This document shows positions 1 to 13,690 of a stretch of DNA of 64,000 bases, one piece after another. A model generated the notes under the pieces. The model was given only the letters and a program-made list of their open reading frames with translations, searched no databases and was not told the DNA's origin. Made by a program: the position numbers and the translations under genes. Within the stretch, counting starts at the first letter, position 1; each line of letters starts with the position of its first letter. Origin of the DNA: Saccoglossus kowalevskii (Eukaryota > Hemichordata > Enteropneusta > Harrimaniidae); contig NW_003113965.1 in assembly GCF_000003605.2 (NCBI RefSeq), positions 138,388 through 202,387 on the forward strand, in the 5' to 3' direction.

Positions 1-1645
1 TATTACGTATGTATTATCTGTATGAGAATAGAGCACAATGTAATGTAATCGAGTAATGAAGCGTCGACTGGCATGATGTGCCTCGAGGTATTGAACAAAG
101 GCATTGTTATTAATTGCCACCAGGCACTTGCCGTATAACGTACACCATTATGTCGTACAATATTGGCGTGATCGGTATATCAATAACCCACCATGAATTA
201 TACGTTAAAGGTCTTGGAAATTATGACGTCATTATATCTCGTCGTTTATGAACGAATGTGTTAACTGAAGCATTATTAAAAACGTAGAGCATTAAAAAGG
301 ACGAGTATATCAGGCACGGTCAGTTGCTCCCATCCAATTGCCGTCATCGTTGCCATGGCGATCTATTCCAATACGCTACAGAGCCGCGAACATGTACAAG
401 CCGTTCTTTGGGATGTTACTACAGACAAGTATCAGTAATGTCATTATTGAGAGACAGATGCTGGCGACACATCTACTGTCAAGTAGGGCAACCTCGAGAT
501 GCCGGACGACTTTCTTATTCATTCCCCCATCAGTGTAACTACGCACAAACGACCAGACGTGATCAGCTCAAATAGTTCTTCCTGAGCAAAAAAATGAACA
601 AAAATTGAAGCAAATGAAATGAGACATGATTAATAATAAACGTACAGTACGGTCACACAATCATTTCTTTTTGTGTGTAAGCCGATCGTGACTACCTGCA
701 TAGAAACTCGGTTGGGAAGTACATAACTGTGCCTATGTCGGCATTTTAATTACCAACTCATTTATTATTTAATCTATTCTAGGAATACCAGTGTATGTTG
801 TATTAACAATAACTCACAACAGAATAATATTAAACAAAATTCAGTCGTCGCATATGGAATGTTGGTTGGTAGTCTTTTGTTGTTGTTTTTTTATTTGCAA
901 AGTGCATGATTTATGGTATTGCATGTTATAGCAATGTTCGTTAAAATAAATGAAGATAAAATAGTGAAAACCTCAAACATAACTACAACAAGGTCAAGTA
1001 GGTGTGAATGAGGATCAGCTTCTGTGTTTTTCAATTAAAAACACATATAGGTGAAACATTATCAATGTTTATTTCCAAAGAAGAGGTACTCTCCTGAAAT
1101 CTGACAAAACACACCACTCAACCGAACTACCAACACAAAATGGAATCTTCTGTATACGTCTATGCTACGAATTATTTATTTAACGTAATTTTAACTGACT
1201 GCGAATGATAAAACAAGAGATATTCTTGCCGAAACTACAGACTCACAAAAGTGCCGTTTTCTTCATTTTCGATTCTGTACAACTTATCACAAAACATAAA
1301 TGTTCGCGAGTTTTTAAACAGTTTAGATAAATAATTATCTCATGTGTAAATTACGCGTCGATGTTAAATGTATTTATCCATTTTAGGAATGCGGTAAATA
1401 ATATGAATTGTTTTCAGACAAATTATTCATACACTTCATTCAATACTTTTTAAATACTGAAAATATCGGACAATTTTTCAACGGACGTAATGTCGCAAAT
1501 CACATTTCGGATATTTAGACTGTCATCAACTCACCTGATCCAGGGTAATATTTCTTAATCGACGCTTTAATGATGACTGTATTTCAACAAAAATAAATGT
1601 GAAGCATTTTTAAATAAGTTGAATAACTGTTAACTATATTTATAG
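1..1645. other. No gene seen; GC-richer patch at 300-580
   Basis: AT-rich. TGACGTCA at 224-231. At 300-580 the composition is GC-richer and all three forward frames stay open for 40-80 codons, but none gives a recognisable protein. Confidence 0.5.
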
Positions 1646-1736
1646 GACGGTGTGTTATCCGAAAGGACATGAGTCATCAAACATCTTCAAATTTGAAACA
1701 GTGAGGCATAACGGGATTTTAGTTTATCTTCTTGCA
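1646..1736 (+). CDS. Candidate internal exon resembling a laminin G-like strand pair
   Basis: Bounded by a good acceptor (AACTATATTTATAG|G) and a full-consensus donor (TTGCA|GTAAGTATC). One base plus 30 codons are open: TVCYPKGHESSNIFKFETVR then HNGILVYLLA. The FKFETVRHNGILVYL part fits the LamG pattern (F.F.T...nGlLlYl) of neurexin, agrin and FAT-type proteins. Third-position GC is about 40%, so codon bias gives no support, and no neighbouring LamG exon was found. Confidence 0.3.
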
Positions 1737-2746
1737 GTAAGTATCGGATTACCGTATCCATTGGAGCCCATTAATAGGAATTGCCTCGGTTGGTTTTTGT
1801 ATTCGATGAATAAATCAAAAGACAAAAGAGGACTTATCGCTTATCGGTGGAATCCACTTGGACGCTTTGATTTGGTTAACGGCCGTAATTTGCTTACGTA
1901 ACGACATGTGTTAGGACTGTAAACAACATACACAATATAATATAATTTGAAGAAAGCGAGGCAGTTAAATTAATGATGTTTATTGGAATATATGTTGAAT
2001 ACTGAACCTAGATATGTGGTAACCCGTCCGTTGTAACTGAGTTTGTTTAAAAGTGTAATATTTCTTTGTTTTTTGTTTTTTTTTCAAATTTTTCAAAATT
2101 TCCGGCGCAGTAATTCAATTCTTGGCATTTGACGCGTCGACAATGTAACACAATATTTCCTTAGATCTAAGCGCATTTCCCCCATTATACTTCAAAGTCA
2201 ACGTGCAAGTATTAAGAAGATGATTTAAGTCCATAACATTGCGCGGTCATACAGCGATCACTACCCAAGAAAGGAATAAAGCCACCACATTGACTAGGTG
2301 TCATGCAAATGTTAACAGGTTTAATAATTTCCTCGTCACAGAACATTTAGCAAAGCATAACATCGATGATGAGGCAGGCACTAATGCACTTGCCATAAAT
2401 TTACTTTTCTCTGTGTTACTACAGATTATGAGTTGCCAGTCACATTAAAAAGCTTAGATGTGAAAATGGAAATTGATTATGATTATAGTAAATCTACTTA
2501 CTCGCGCAGTACACTTCACTTCTGAACATTTATCTCATGTTATCTGCAGATTTTCCTTCATTCTGGTTCGTTCCTCGGGCTGCTCTTAAAATGGCAGATG
2601 TTACTCATATGTATTATATATTGTATAAAACGAAAACATTTTTACAATATTGCGATTCGTATTGATATAATATATGCATTTTTTATCCCATGAAACCGGG
2701 TAAAATTTCTAGATATGAACAATTTAATTCAGCATAGAAACCAGTG
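1737..2746. other. Non-coding; one exon-like start at 2425
   Basis: A strong acceptor (TTCTCTGTGTTACTACAG|) at 2424 is followed by 32 open codons (YELPVTLKSLDVKMEIDYDY then SKSTYSRSTLHF) to TGA at 2523. Its phase does not fit the donor at 1737. Otherwise nothing. Confidence 0.4.
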
Positions 2747-2878
2747 TTAAAGGGGGCAGTCGTCGTGCCGCGTCCTGTTGGATATGGGATCAATAGCGAA
2801 GTATACAACGCGTGTAAAATACATTGTTCATTTACATGAAATTCGAACACGCGCTGCGCGACGACAACCGAGCTTTAA
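2747..2878. mobile_element. TTAA-flanked MITE, copy 1 (132 bp)
   Basis: Left end TTAAAGGGGGCAGTCGTCG; right end, read on the minus strand, TTAAAGCTCGGTTGTCGTCG. The imperfect TIRs run about 28 bases and both ends carry TTAA. No coding capacity. The right arm shares ATTCGAACACGCGCTGCG with copies at 53307 and 55463. TTAA targets are typical of piggyBac-type transposases, but the TIR does not start with CCC or CCY. Confidence 0.7.
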
Positions 2879-3435
2879 AATGCACATTTTCACCATTTCA
2901 CGTGACTCTTGTTTTTCGAAAAAGTAATCCCATTTTCTCCATTTCGGTGTCCTATTGGAAATAATAAAAAGGATGCAAAACCTGACGTGTAATCTTAAAT
3001 TTTGCTCGAACCGCCTTGAACGACATGGTTGCAATCACATGCAAATAAATGGAAAGTGCTCTTAATTGACGTCATTGGCGAATCATGAATATTAATGACT
3101 GTATCACATATCCTATAAGAATATGTACATGCTTCCAGATAAACGAGATTCCATCAATGACGTCATAAAATCATCACACACACATTCTTAACTTGCAATC
3201 AAGGATCCCAACAGTGGTTTGTCCGCAGATATGGAGATATATCCAGACTCTTTCATCTCAGGCTAAGTACTTGTGGAAAACGTGCTCTTGGGGTTAAGTC
3301 GGTTACATTGACATTGGGTTATTAATATTGCACACAAATTAAAGAGTATAGTACAGAATCATATAAAGCCCAGACTCCGCTGCTCTTGTCTGTTGATTGA
3401 GACATTGGGAATGCCTGGTATTAAACAATTACGTG

Positions 3436-3800
3436 CCAAATAATAATGTTATCCGACAATCAGAGAAGCAGCACAATCGGGGAGGCATCATATAACAATA
3501 CTATTAAACAATCGGAGAGACAGTACAATTGTGGAGGCAGTGAATAGCAATGCTATTCAACAATCGGAAGGGCTACAAATACCTATGTCATCAACAATCC
3601 AGATGAGCGAACATTAAAGTAATTCAACATTCAGAGATTCAACAAATCACGGCGTTATTCGACAATCGAAGAGGCAACCAATGTCAATACCAATGTCATT
3701 AACAATCATAGAGGAAGCAAAAAGTAAAGTTATTCAACAATCTGAGCGGTAGAAAAAGGGCAATGTTCCAATTCAACAATCATAGAGTGTGCAAACAACT
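3436..3800 (+). repeat. Degenerate minisatellite with TTCAACAATC-GAGAGG core
   Basis: At least nine copies of a (TTC)AACAATCxGAGAGG-like word, spaced 52, 50, 34, 34, 36, 39, 38 and 37 bases from about 3455 to 3790. Confidence 0.7.
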
Positions 3801-6800
3801 CTTATACGAATACTTGGCGTCAAAGACGAACAAATCTCGGTATTGACATTTTCCACCAACTGTAACAACTAATAAGTATTAATTCTTTAAACTTCATTTG
3901 TTGGAATATTTTAATATGTATAAAGCTGTTTTAACGTACTAAGGTACTTGAATGCTTGTTATCTGTATATACTGATACAAAAAAAGGTTTGAAACCACTC
4001 AAGATATGGCAAACAAGTTGTTCCACTAACCCCCCCCCCCTCGAAATGACCACCATCTACAAGTTAGACCTCAATTTTTAAGACACGAATAGAATACTGC
4101 GCGATGGCACGTAGAGCATTCCCGGTGTCGTGCTATTGCCACGTCACGTCACGTCGTTAAAGTTCACTGACATGAACAGCATATGCTTTGACAACGCGCC
4201 TAGAAAAGCTTCTAAGCATATGATCGGCCCACCAGCATATCCATCACATTTATAACATACAGATGTTAGTGATTGCTATTTATATTCACCGTTCAACTTC
4301 AGTGCTTATATGATACACCACTTATACCCACATACTGTGGCCTCAATATTAACTCATCCCATCTCATGTATATATATGTTTGGCATGGTAACGAAACTGT
4401 TGCTAAAGGTGACACGTTACATACTGCATCAACTAAATATTCAACTTAGTGTCTGCTCCTGCGGTGACATTCAACCAACAGGTACATTGATGGAGGAAAT
4501 CAATAGGCTGAAAAGACGAGATTCGTCCTTGGAAATCTACATCACAAACGTACCACGATATATAAACGAATACAAATCAATTTCACTTCGACCTTTATTC
4601 CGTGACCATATACTAAGTGTTGCGATTGCATCTGCCGTGACATGAATGTGCAATTATAGGCCTGGGTATTGTTCAAACACATTTATTTGTCATTTTCAAT
4701 TTATTTATTTCTTCTCATCTGTTCATTTTACAGATAAGTGGCGAGTATTTACTCAGGTAACACGTTTTTGTTTTTTTTTTTGAATATTGGTTCATATACG
4801 TGGTTTGTGGAAACCACACTGTTTGAATTACACTTCTTCTGAATCTATACCAGTGCGAATTGATAACATCGTGCCAAACTTTGTGCTACACAGATGTTTT
4901 GACAGTGGATTGATCTCGTACGTCAATGACCTGAACAATGTATACAGAAATAACTGTTGTAAATATAGCTGGTCGACTTAGAGGTTTGGTGAATCATTTG
5001 CTATTCTAGAACAATGAGTAAAACATGTGTATTAAAATCATCGTGACCAATATCAGTTTACCAACCCTCAAAATAGAATATGCTGCATGCACGCCCATTG
5101 AATCGTGTTTGATTTATAGTCAACTAAAATTTAAAATCGCAAAGGAATTATATTACAACACAGCGATTTTAAAATTAAAATTAATTTAAAATTAATGAGC
5201 TTTGTGTTTCAACCAATAACCTGTATTGAAAAATGATTATTATCACTACACTTTTAATGTTTTACTAGACATACATTCTGTGTGTTTACAGTAAGCTTAA
5301 TTTCTATCAAAAAGTGTTTCAACAAAACCGACGAACATTTTTCTAATACAGGTGGTTTATAATATAACACACGTTTCTAAATTCAGCAGTGTGTTCTCAG
5401 GCCATACTTCTTTGAAAATAGAGTAAATGTAACGATGTTGATTCTTGAAAAAGAAAAAGAAAAAGAAAAACGAATACAAGATACAGGTTATGATTGCCAG
5501 TTGCAGTCATGTGATAATTACTTTTAAAGCCATCGATCTATTAAATGTACGGTTAATGATAACATTCCCTTGGTGATCTCACCAGTGACTTCCGGTGCAC
5601 GTGTTCATATTTATATGAACCTTATATCGCGATAGATGTGCATTGGTAGCTCCACCGTCAGTACAGTGACGTCTTCCATGTCAAAACAATTAAATCCATG
5701 ACGATTATTTGCAAATATATAACGACTTTTCAATTCCCTATTCAATTCGTTTAATTTTCTAATTGAATTTAATCAATCAGTCGACTATTGGTGCAGCTTA
5801 GTGGTTCGTGTTGATTGCCATAAATTTTAGCTTCTACTTAAAGTATCCGGTATTTGTGATTGGATTAAACAATCACAAAATATTTTCTGATTGACATCTG
5901 GTAGAACATGTATATGATTTAACACTATGAATAGATTTATTTAGAGGGATGCGTTCGTCATGTGTGATTTGGGGTGCGTGCGTAGGCGCGTGCGTGCGTC
6001 CGTAGCACTGAAAATTTGAGATGCAATGTAAAACATTCATAGCATAAGTAAGAAGACATGTTTAAATATGACATACAGTCAATTATAACCAGGCAAATTA
6101 TTTAAGGAGTATGCCATAACATCGCTGTGGTTGTGAATATACATTCATGACTTAACCTCGCAAAATAACAGGGCGTATAGTTATGTCACGCGTCAAACGT
6201 AGTCGCCAGTTTCTCGTTTGGCCGTTAATAATTCACAGTATCAACATAATAAAATCCACCAGTCTCCCCTCGATGTCACCTCCATCCCATCCAAAATCTA
6301 TAGTTGAGTTTTATATTGTATACATCAATGAATGAAAAATTATGTCTACTATAAACTACTATAGTTTGTTTGTGAGGATGCGTTAGTGAGGACCATGCGT
6401 TCATCGACTAGAATATATTTTCGTCGACTGTACGGATAGACCTCGACGCATTACAAGGTACGTAAACCAGCTGCTGCATCTGGCAACATGCTACATAAAC
6501 AACTAATAATATTCTGTTCAAATCCAGCCAATTTCATTGAATGTTATTGTTAGCAGCGATGATGTGGGTAAAAGCTAAAAGTAATAAAATGGCATTTGTT
6601 TCACGCGTAACACAGCCCGCATTGATTATTGTGGTAGTTCCACCGTGTGTTATTCAGTGTGTTTGGTCTGTATCAAATCGCAGAGCTAATAACATGGTAT
6701 GTTGGTCGATCTATTGTATGAGGATGGGAAAATCCATAGTGAATAGTTGTCATGGAAATCAAACCAACAACTTGCATTCTACATTTTTTTTATCTACCAG

Positions 6801-8367
6801 GATCTCAGTTAGCCCTCGGGCACTATTTATGAATGTGATGCGATAAATAAAAAGTAATAATGACAATTCTGGATCGCTTATTAAATGTTAGTAGTCAGAT
6901 ACCAGGGGCTAATATTAAAGATTAACAATAGTGGTAAATATTGTAGTCATCGTTACATTTCTTTCAGTTCCGTTCAAGCCAGCAGCCAGTAAACAATCCC
7001 TGAAATATCTTGCTTGTATGTTCAACATAAATAACGGTATATGTATCGGGTGGGAGAAATATAGGGCGTATAGAATTGACTGTTTCACCACAGTAATTAA
7101 TTTTTGGCTTGTTTTTCATGGCAGCTAACCCACTATACCTCCATTTTAGCTACACTACTGATAGTTAAAAGACGCCAACGGGGAAACTCGGTAAGGACCT
7201 ATTTAGGGGCTGAGATTGTAGTAAACGTCCGAAGTCTGTAGGGCCAAGTACTCCAGGTCATTGGTTCATTGTCCTTCCTATACAAAAAGTGTTACGTAAC
7301 ACTTGTACGCTGTGACAACACATAAGCTGCCTTGGACCGCAATAAAACACCTAAAACTCGCAAAACTCGGGTGCTAACGCTAGTATACAACCTGTGTGGG
7401 GTCTTGGGCTTCGAACGTTTACTGGAACCTCGACCCTGTCAAAGAGTTGTCAGCCGTTAATGTCCTCGTAGCAGACCTTTACCCATATATTGCCGGGATA
7501 CAAGCTGCATTGATTGTTGGTTTGGAAAGTAAACTGTTTATGAGTATTGCAGTGGCTGGACAACAAGAACTGTACTTCAAATTGTGACATCACATTTTTA
7601 CTTTTACATTTTATCAGTATTGTATATCATGATGTTCGGAAATCCGGATAAACCAGATCTGTGTGCACTAAGGTGGCGTGTCTACAAAAAAATGCAATAT
7701 CGTAATCTGACAACTCGTCCTGCTGAGGCAACACGCACTATTGAATTGTCTTTCCGGAACAAATATGTCGCGCATGTGTTCATTATTCAGTATCGCAAAT
7801 TATCTTAAATATGTCTGCATCATAATCATATGATGTAAATTACTGGAAAACTAAACTGACCGATTCCCTCATATAGCAACAAGGACCAAGTTCATAGTAA
7901 CCGGGTCATGTCTTGGCACTCACTACAACCCGAATCCTGTTCGAAACCGGGAAGTGTGTGAGAAGGTATTGGTATGCTGTGCACGAACCAGGCATCTGTG
8001 GACGTTGAAAAATATGGGGAATAAAATAAGAGATTATGATTTAGTCTGTGATGCGGTGATAACCCACGAGCTCCGTCGCTCACCGTTAGTAATAGTACAA
8101 CAACATGGTCTGTAGAATGACGTATGCGATCAGTGACCGTATTATATTACTGCCTAGGGCATTCACCTATGTTCGCAATGGCTGAAGGGATTGTTTAAAG
8201 GTTTGGGTTGGACAGAACAAACACAATCAAAACTGAGGGCATTATTGAGTTCGGAAGTTGGTTAATATCGTGTCTTGCATTGCCAGTAAAACTCACAACA
8301 CTAGACACACACCATTGATGAATACGCTCTTTGCGTCACGTAAACTGGGTCAAAACTTGGATGTAGT
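3801..8367. other. No supported gene; three open frames noted
   Basis: A C11 run lies at 4030-4040 and (AAAAAG)n at 5449-5473. Unassigned open frames: 4310-4645 (+, 111 codons from ATG), 5873-6007 (-, 44 codons after a good acceptor, CYGRTHAPTHAPQITHDERI...) and 7396-7587 (+, 63 codons). None has codon bias or a recognised motif. Confidence 0.4.
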
Positions 8368-8855
8368 TTAGGCCACACTTGTATTATTCTTTGTTTCGCG
8401 AACCCGCCGAATGTTCCGGGGCCGAAAATGAAATAAAAATAAAAGTTTATTTCAGCGTAATTTCTCGCACCCGCCGACTTGTAAGTGCAAAAATTTGCTA
8501 AAAATTATTTTTATCTTCATTTTTTTCCGCCCGCCGCCTAACAAATCCAAGTTGCATTTTCATGGGAGTATCATGATCAAAATACCAAAGTCTCGCGTAG
8601 ACCCATACTTTATGTGCGTTGGTTGACAGTGAATCTCTGCGTGCTGCTTGAAACTACTACGCCATGGTGACATTGCCAATCAGGTTATACATGGAATAAA
8701 CTTGTATTTCATTTCTTCTCTCCGATCAATGATCTCACTTACAATTTTTTGAGAATCACACAAATCTAATTAAAAAAAAAATAATTTTATTTTTCCGCCC
8801 TACTCATTGACTTATAAAAACTCGAGAAACAAGGAATAAAAAAAGTCTGGCCTTA
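8368..8855. mobile_element. Second MITE type, full copy with about 33-bp TIRs
   Basis: Left end TAGGCCACACTTGTATTATT followed by CTTTGTTTCGCG; right end on the minus strand TAAGGCCAGACTTTTTTTAT followed by TCCTTGTTTCTCG. Ends fit a TA target. Interior has repeated CCGCCCGCCG and (C)CCGCCGACTT words but no ORF. About 488 bp. Confidence 0.7.
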
Positions 8856-9115
8856 CAGTGTGTTATTACGCAATGCGTACCTTGTGCGGGTACTTATCAG
8901 TTGTTCGGTTATCTTTATAGAGCAAATCTCCAACGCCTCTCGACACAAGTACGGTATTTAACGGCAGCAATAAATGTTATTTACTACTATTATTTTGACA
9001 ACGATTGTTAATGGTCAATTCATTTTGTTTGAACATACAACGTAGTTATTGGTTGCCGTGTTATTCCGAGACTGTATCTTCGTTTGTGATTTCTGGCTTT
9101 ACATACCAACTCGTC

Positions 9116-9155
9116 CGTTCGTTTGTTTGTTTGTTCATTCGTTCGTTCGTTCGAT
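9116..9155 (+). repeat. (GTTT/GTTC)n short tandem repeat
   Basis: GTTTGTTTGTTTG passing into GTTCGTTCGTTCG. Confidence 0.85.
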
Positions 9156-10737
9156 AGCCGCGCAAAGATACATCGTTGGTTCATAATAACATAAACTGGC
9201 GTCTTTAAAAGTATACATTGTTTTCAGACAAGTGTTCTTGGGTTCATTTGTGGACAAATTCGACAAATCACGATAATTTATCGTCAGCTCATTGTGTGAA
9301 CCTCCACATTAGCTTATGTCGATAATTTCAATGCCGCCGCCCACTGCAGTCAAAGACGTTTTAACCCACTCCCGAATTCCCAGTGAGCACACTGAGAAAT
9401 AGGCTTACCCACACTTTAAATATCTGTGTGAACACGGACGAAAATATTTAGGCAGACCTAAATAAGTCATGGTTGGGAAAGGGTGCCAAGGACAAATTTA
9501 AATGTGAACACGTGCCAAGTCACCATCAATTAGACAAATTTACCGAACTCCTAACCTGCGCGGATAAACACATTTGAGTAAGTCAGAAACGTGTAAATTG
9601 GGAATTAAGGTACTTTCAAATCATATATTGCTTGGGAAGTGACAAATGTCGTTTGTGTTTCACGTTTTGATGCTTATTTTTAGAATTTCATGTATTCCAA
9701 AAACCATAATAATCCATATGTAAAAATAAAATAGTTGTTATTGGTCGTTCTATTTCCCTGCGCTCTGCTCTGCTCTGCAAAGTGAGATGGTCTACACAAT
9801 GTCCACACAGTCATGTGCAGGTGAAAGGATACCTTTAAAATATTTCTAGTTACCAAAATACACGAACAAACAGGTAAAGGTAAAGTTGGCCATCCAGGGT
9901 CAAATGTCAAAGGTCGCGCTAGCAATGGGTGTGTAGCGCTGTTTTTGAAAGAACCAATATGTCCTCTTGTATTATTCATCCGATCACTATATTCTTTAAA
10001 TTCTTTTAGGAAACGTTGACATTATTGCTCATCCAACTATTGTTAATCATTAAAAAAAAATATTTCTAGTGAACAGAATTGTATGTGTGAGGGACACATT
10101 TCGATACGTAGATTAGCTAAAGAGTTTTCGGATGCTGCTGGGTTTATTATTCTACTGTCAGCGATTACCCGCCATTTCAATACGCCCACTTCTCCAGTGG
10201 TCGAATGGATCTTCTTTTGCAGTATTTATGTGATACATTAATTTATGGGCAAATGTACTCAGCCGATAAATTAACAAACTAAAACGAGTAGTTAGTTACA
10301 GGTGTGACGTTCAAAAAACACCTTCCATTCCATTAACCTGTGTCACTTTGTGTAATTTGTCTTTATAAATCAGCTGTTTGGTTTCCATAGGGGCCGCTGG
10401 TTCCAGCTATCTGCAAATGAAGTGATATGCACATGACAGGTATTACCCATGAGGCGCGCGACATAATAATTTATTATATAGACAGCTTTGTGTGTTACCT
10501 TGCCGAAATACTTCACAACGATGTCATTGGAAGCTGGTGCCGGATGAGTTAGCCTAACCTTCTTTTGTTTTCTAGTGACCTACTTTCAAATTGTCTGCAC
10601 CCTTTCAAAAAGAAGTTGTTGGCATGTGTGGGTGTGGGTACTTTTACTCCTAATTAGTGTAGTAATAAGAAAGATGTGGGTCAGGCAGGCATTATACGCA
10701 ATTCATCGTCAAAAGTGCAATGGGGCTAGCATTGCAG

Positions 10738-11130
10738 TAAGGCCAGACTGTTATTATCCCTTGTTTCGCGAACCCGCCTAATGAACAGGAGCCGAAAATT
10801 AAATAAAAATAAAATTTTATTTCAGCGTAATTTCTCGCGCCCGCCGACTTGTAAGCGCAAAAAATTGCTAAAAAATATATTATTTTGAGCTTCATTTTTT
10901 TACCGCCCGCCGCATACCAAATCCAAGTTGCATTTTCGAGGGAGTATCATGATCAAAGTGCCGAAGTCTCGCGCAGATGAGAAACAAGGTTATACATGCA
11001 ATAAAATTTTCTGCTCTCCGATCAATGATCTCATTTGCAATTCTTTGAGAATCACACAAATCTAATGGGAAAAAAAATTAAATTTATTTTGTTCCGCCCT
11101 CCTCAAAAAAATTGCCTTATAAAAAAATCG
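10738..11130. mobile_element. Second MITE type, right-truncated copy
   Basis: Same orientation as the copy at 8368, aligned over nearly its whole length from TAAGGCCAGACTGTTATTAT through TTTATTTCAGCGTAATTTCT to CTTATAAAAAAATCGA, with an internal deletion near 10980. The right TIR is missing. Confidence 0.7.
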
Positions 11131-11235
11131 AAAGATTATTATCGAATTTTACCAATGACAAAAGACATTTGGTCAGGATCATATGAAGTCAAAACACGCG
11201 GAACGGGAACCGTAATCTGTGGAGCAACTCAAATG

Positions 11236-11480
11236 AATTGCAATCATATATAGTCATATAATTTAATTTAATTTCAACTTAATTAAACTCAATTAAATTG
11301 CAATTCTATATAGAAATGCAATTTAATTACTACAATTCAATTCGTCTTAATAAACTTGCAATCATTTATAGAAATGAAATTCAATTAAAATTTAATTTGA
11401 TTTAATTAAAATCATTCCTACACAATTAAATTACGTTTAAATTAAACTGTGTCTAGTTACAATAACTTAAATTCAATAAA
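11236..11480 (+). repeat. AATTTAATT-rich degenerate tandem repeat
   Basis: Three units about 60 bases apart share TTGCAATCATTTATAGAAAT and variants, embedded in AATT/TTAA-rich sequence. The array begins about 100 bases after the truncated MITE at 10738. Confidence 0.6.
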
Positions 11481-12236
11481 ATTTAAATCAAAATTTAAAA
11501 TCTTAGCATCATGATTATGTTAAAAAGATAGCTAGGTATACAGTATATACACTTAACCCTGAACTTAATGCCCAGACACGTTTCTTTATATTGACTTAAT
11601 ATATTAAGGTGTTCTCCAGTTACACAGTTCTAGTTCCACGTTCTATATACAACTCACACCTGCGTTTATTGATGATGTAATGACTTTACGCCGCCGAGGT
11701 CAATCTACGAAATTTCAGACGTATAACGATGATTGAGTGCACATCAATACTATTTTTTAAATAAATATGTACGGAAGTTACTCGAACAGTTATTCCGATG
11801 GTAAGCAGCCGTATTGCGACTGACAGTCCATTTTACACAGCCATATTAACGGCAAAGTGAGTCATTCGTGTCTTGCCGCTGTCTGCAGGTTAAATTAACG
11901 TCTCATAAATATTCATGAGACATTGTCACAGAAAGTATTATAAGCATTAAATTTTGCTGGTATTTCGATGTTTTACGCACCGAGTTTTAAACTCACCGAT
12001 TTGCGAGTAAACCTTTCTATTGAGTTATATTGTTATGCTGTATGTTCACCTGTCAGTGGTTTTCATTTAGCGGATGCCACGTATCGGCGGAAATATGGTT
12101 ATTAAAACACATCGAATAATTAATGTGTTTACAGTAGGTCTGAATGCATGTCACATTGACATGACTGGAGATTGCTGAAGTAAAATTACGCTAATCTGGT
12201 TGTCTGTCAGAATAGGTGCTCAAATTGTACCAAATA

Positions 12237-12402
12237 CAGTGGCGGCGGCACAGAGGGCAAATGGGGCGATCGCCTCGTCCCTCAAAAATCAAACTGAAAC
12301 CCATTGTGTCAGCAAAATTTGCCCCTCAAAATGCAGGAAATGGCGTTTCAGAGGGTCTAGATTTCCAAATTTATAAGGGGGGCATGCCCCCGGACCCTCC
12401 TA
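12237..12402. mobile_element. Solo end of a probable hAT-like DNA transposon
   Basis: Begins CAGTGGCGGCGGCACAGAGG and includes a GGGGGGCATGCCCCCGGACC block, a combination common at ends of hAT-type repeats in marine invertebrates. The opposite end was not found. Family assignment is from memory of similar repeats. Confidence 0.35.
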
Positions 12403-13489
12403 GTAAGGTCGTCACTTACATTGCGATGGTCATCGCGCTGCGTAGTGTTCGATGTGTGTAGAATGTATACAATTCGAGTAAAATGCATTTGTGTACATAA
12501 ATTGAACGCACTCAGCACTACGACTAACGCGTTTTATGAAATCCCTTCACGTCCAGCACATCAGTGGTTGTGTGTCGGTGTATGTGCTAGCCACTACAAG
12601 TACATAATGTGTTGACGGATGCAATAAAGTAACTTAAAGTGTATATACACTATACCCAAGACATGATAAATACTCACCACCGTATCCTGACGTCTGGAAT
12701 GTAGAGGTCAGGAAATAGGAAATCGTTTCAGCGAACTCAGCATAGCTTTACCGTATCGTGACGTAGAAATGGCATATACTGAACCCTGGGCGTGGGTCTC
12801 TTGTGAGAAATGTCTAAAGGGTATGTCCGGTGCTTAAGAAGTTCATAAACCATTTTGTTTGATTTTTCTTAAATGTCAATAGTTGAAAGTTTACAATGAA
12901 GAGGCATTTTTTTTCGACATTTTATTTTTTCGCGCAAATCATGACATACCCGTATAAATCAGTCTCTCTTTTGACACCCCCTCCCCCAACACAGACACTA
13001 GCGATTCCTGACTTGAAACACATTTGAACTCGAATTTAAACCAATCTTGAGTTAAATCCGAGGTCGTTAGAGTTCATCAATATTTTATGTACATCGTCGA
13101 TAATCTGTCGATTACAGCGAGCATTGGAAATGCTACTCGCGTAAAATCAGCCGTACCGAAGTATCAGAATTAACCGTGACTGTAGTACACCGCTCCCTCC
13201 TTCAAGAGTTACGGCTTTATGTGTAGAACATTGTGTTTTCGAAAACTTATACAATCCAATTCTATGCTACATCTTTAAATATGATAATTTTTTTCAATCC
13301 TACTATAGTAATGTCGTTTTCTCACAGCGTGTGAAATGGATATTTCTACCCAATGTTATGATGCTTTATACCTATATAAAATAATATTTCTAGTGGCATG
13401 TGTATTGTAAAAGAGATTTCTACCCTCTTATGTTATGTGGTTTTGTAAAGCCTTTTATATTAAATTACCACAGTATTGTATGTCTACAC

Positions 13490-13690
13490 ACTGTACACTG
13501 AAAGCTAATATATAATGAATGACATACGTACCCTAACAAGCCATTGTTTTTAGAAAGGATATATACGATGAAAATGTCTACTCTAGCAATCTGAAATCTT
13601 AAATATGAGAACTTGTCTATCCTAACAAGAAGACATTGGTGTCTGAAAGCTCATATATGACGGCATGGATAATCTAATATTTAAAAAAAA
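13490..13690 (+). repeat. Weak internal repeat (CTGAAAGCT...CCTAACAAG)
   Basis: Three diverged units of about 70-80 bases share TCTGAAAGCTCATATATGA-like and CTAACAAG words. Confidence 0.3.

Noticed and set aside
3436-3800. Regularly spaced short repeat resembling a CRISPR array
   Set aside because: Repeat copies are degenerate, the spacing varies from 34 to 52, the context is eukaryotic and no cas genes are present.
4310-4645. 111-codon plus-strand ATG frame
   Set aside because: No codon bias, domain, or transcription signal; length is within chance for 64 kb.
7396-7587. 63-codon frame with protein-like composition
   Set aside because: No ATG start, good acceptor or recognised family.
7900-7960. 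CCTGTTCGAAACCGGG as a tRNA B box
   Set aside because: No A box at a suitable distance and no cloverleaf can be drawn.
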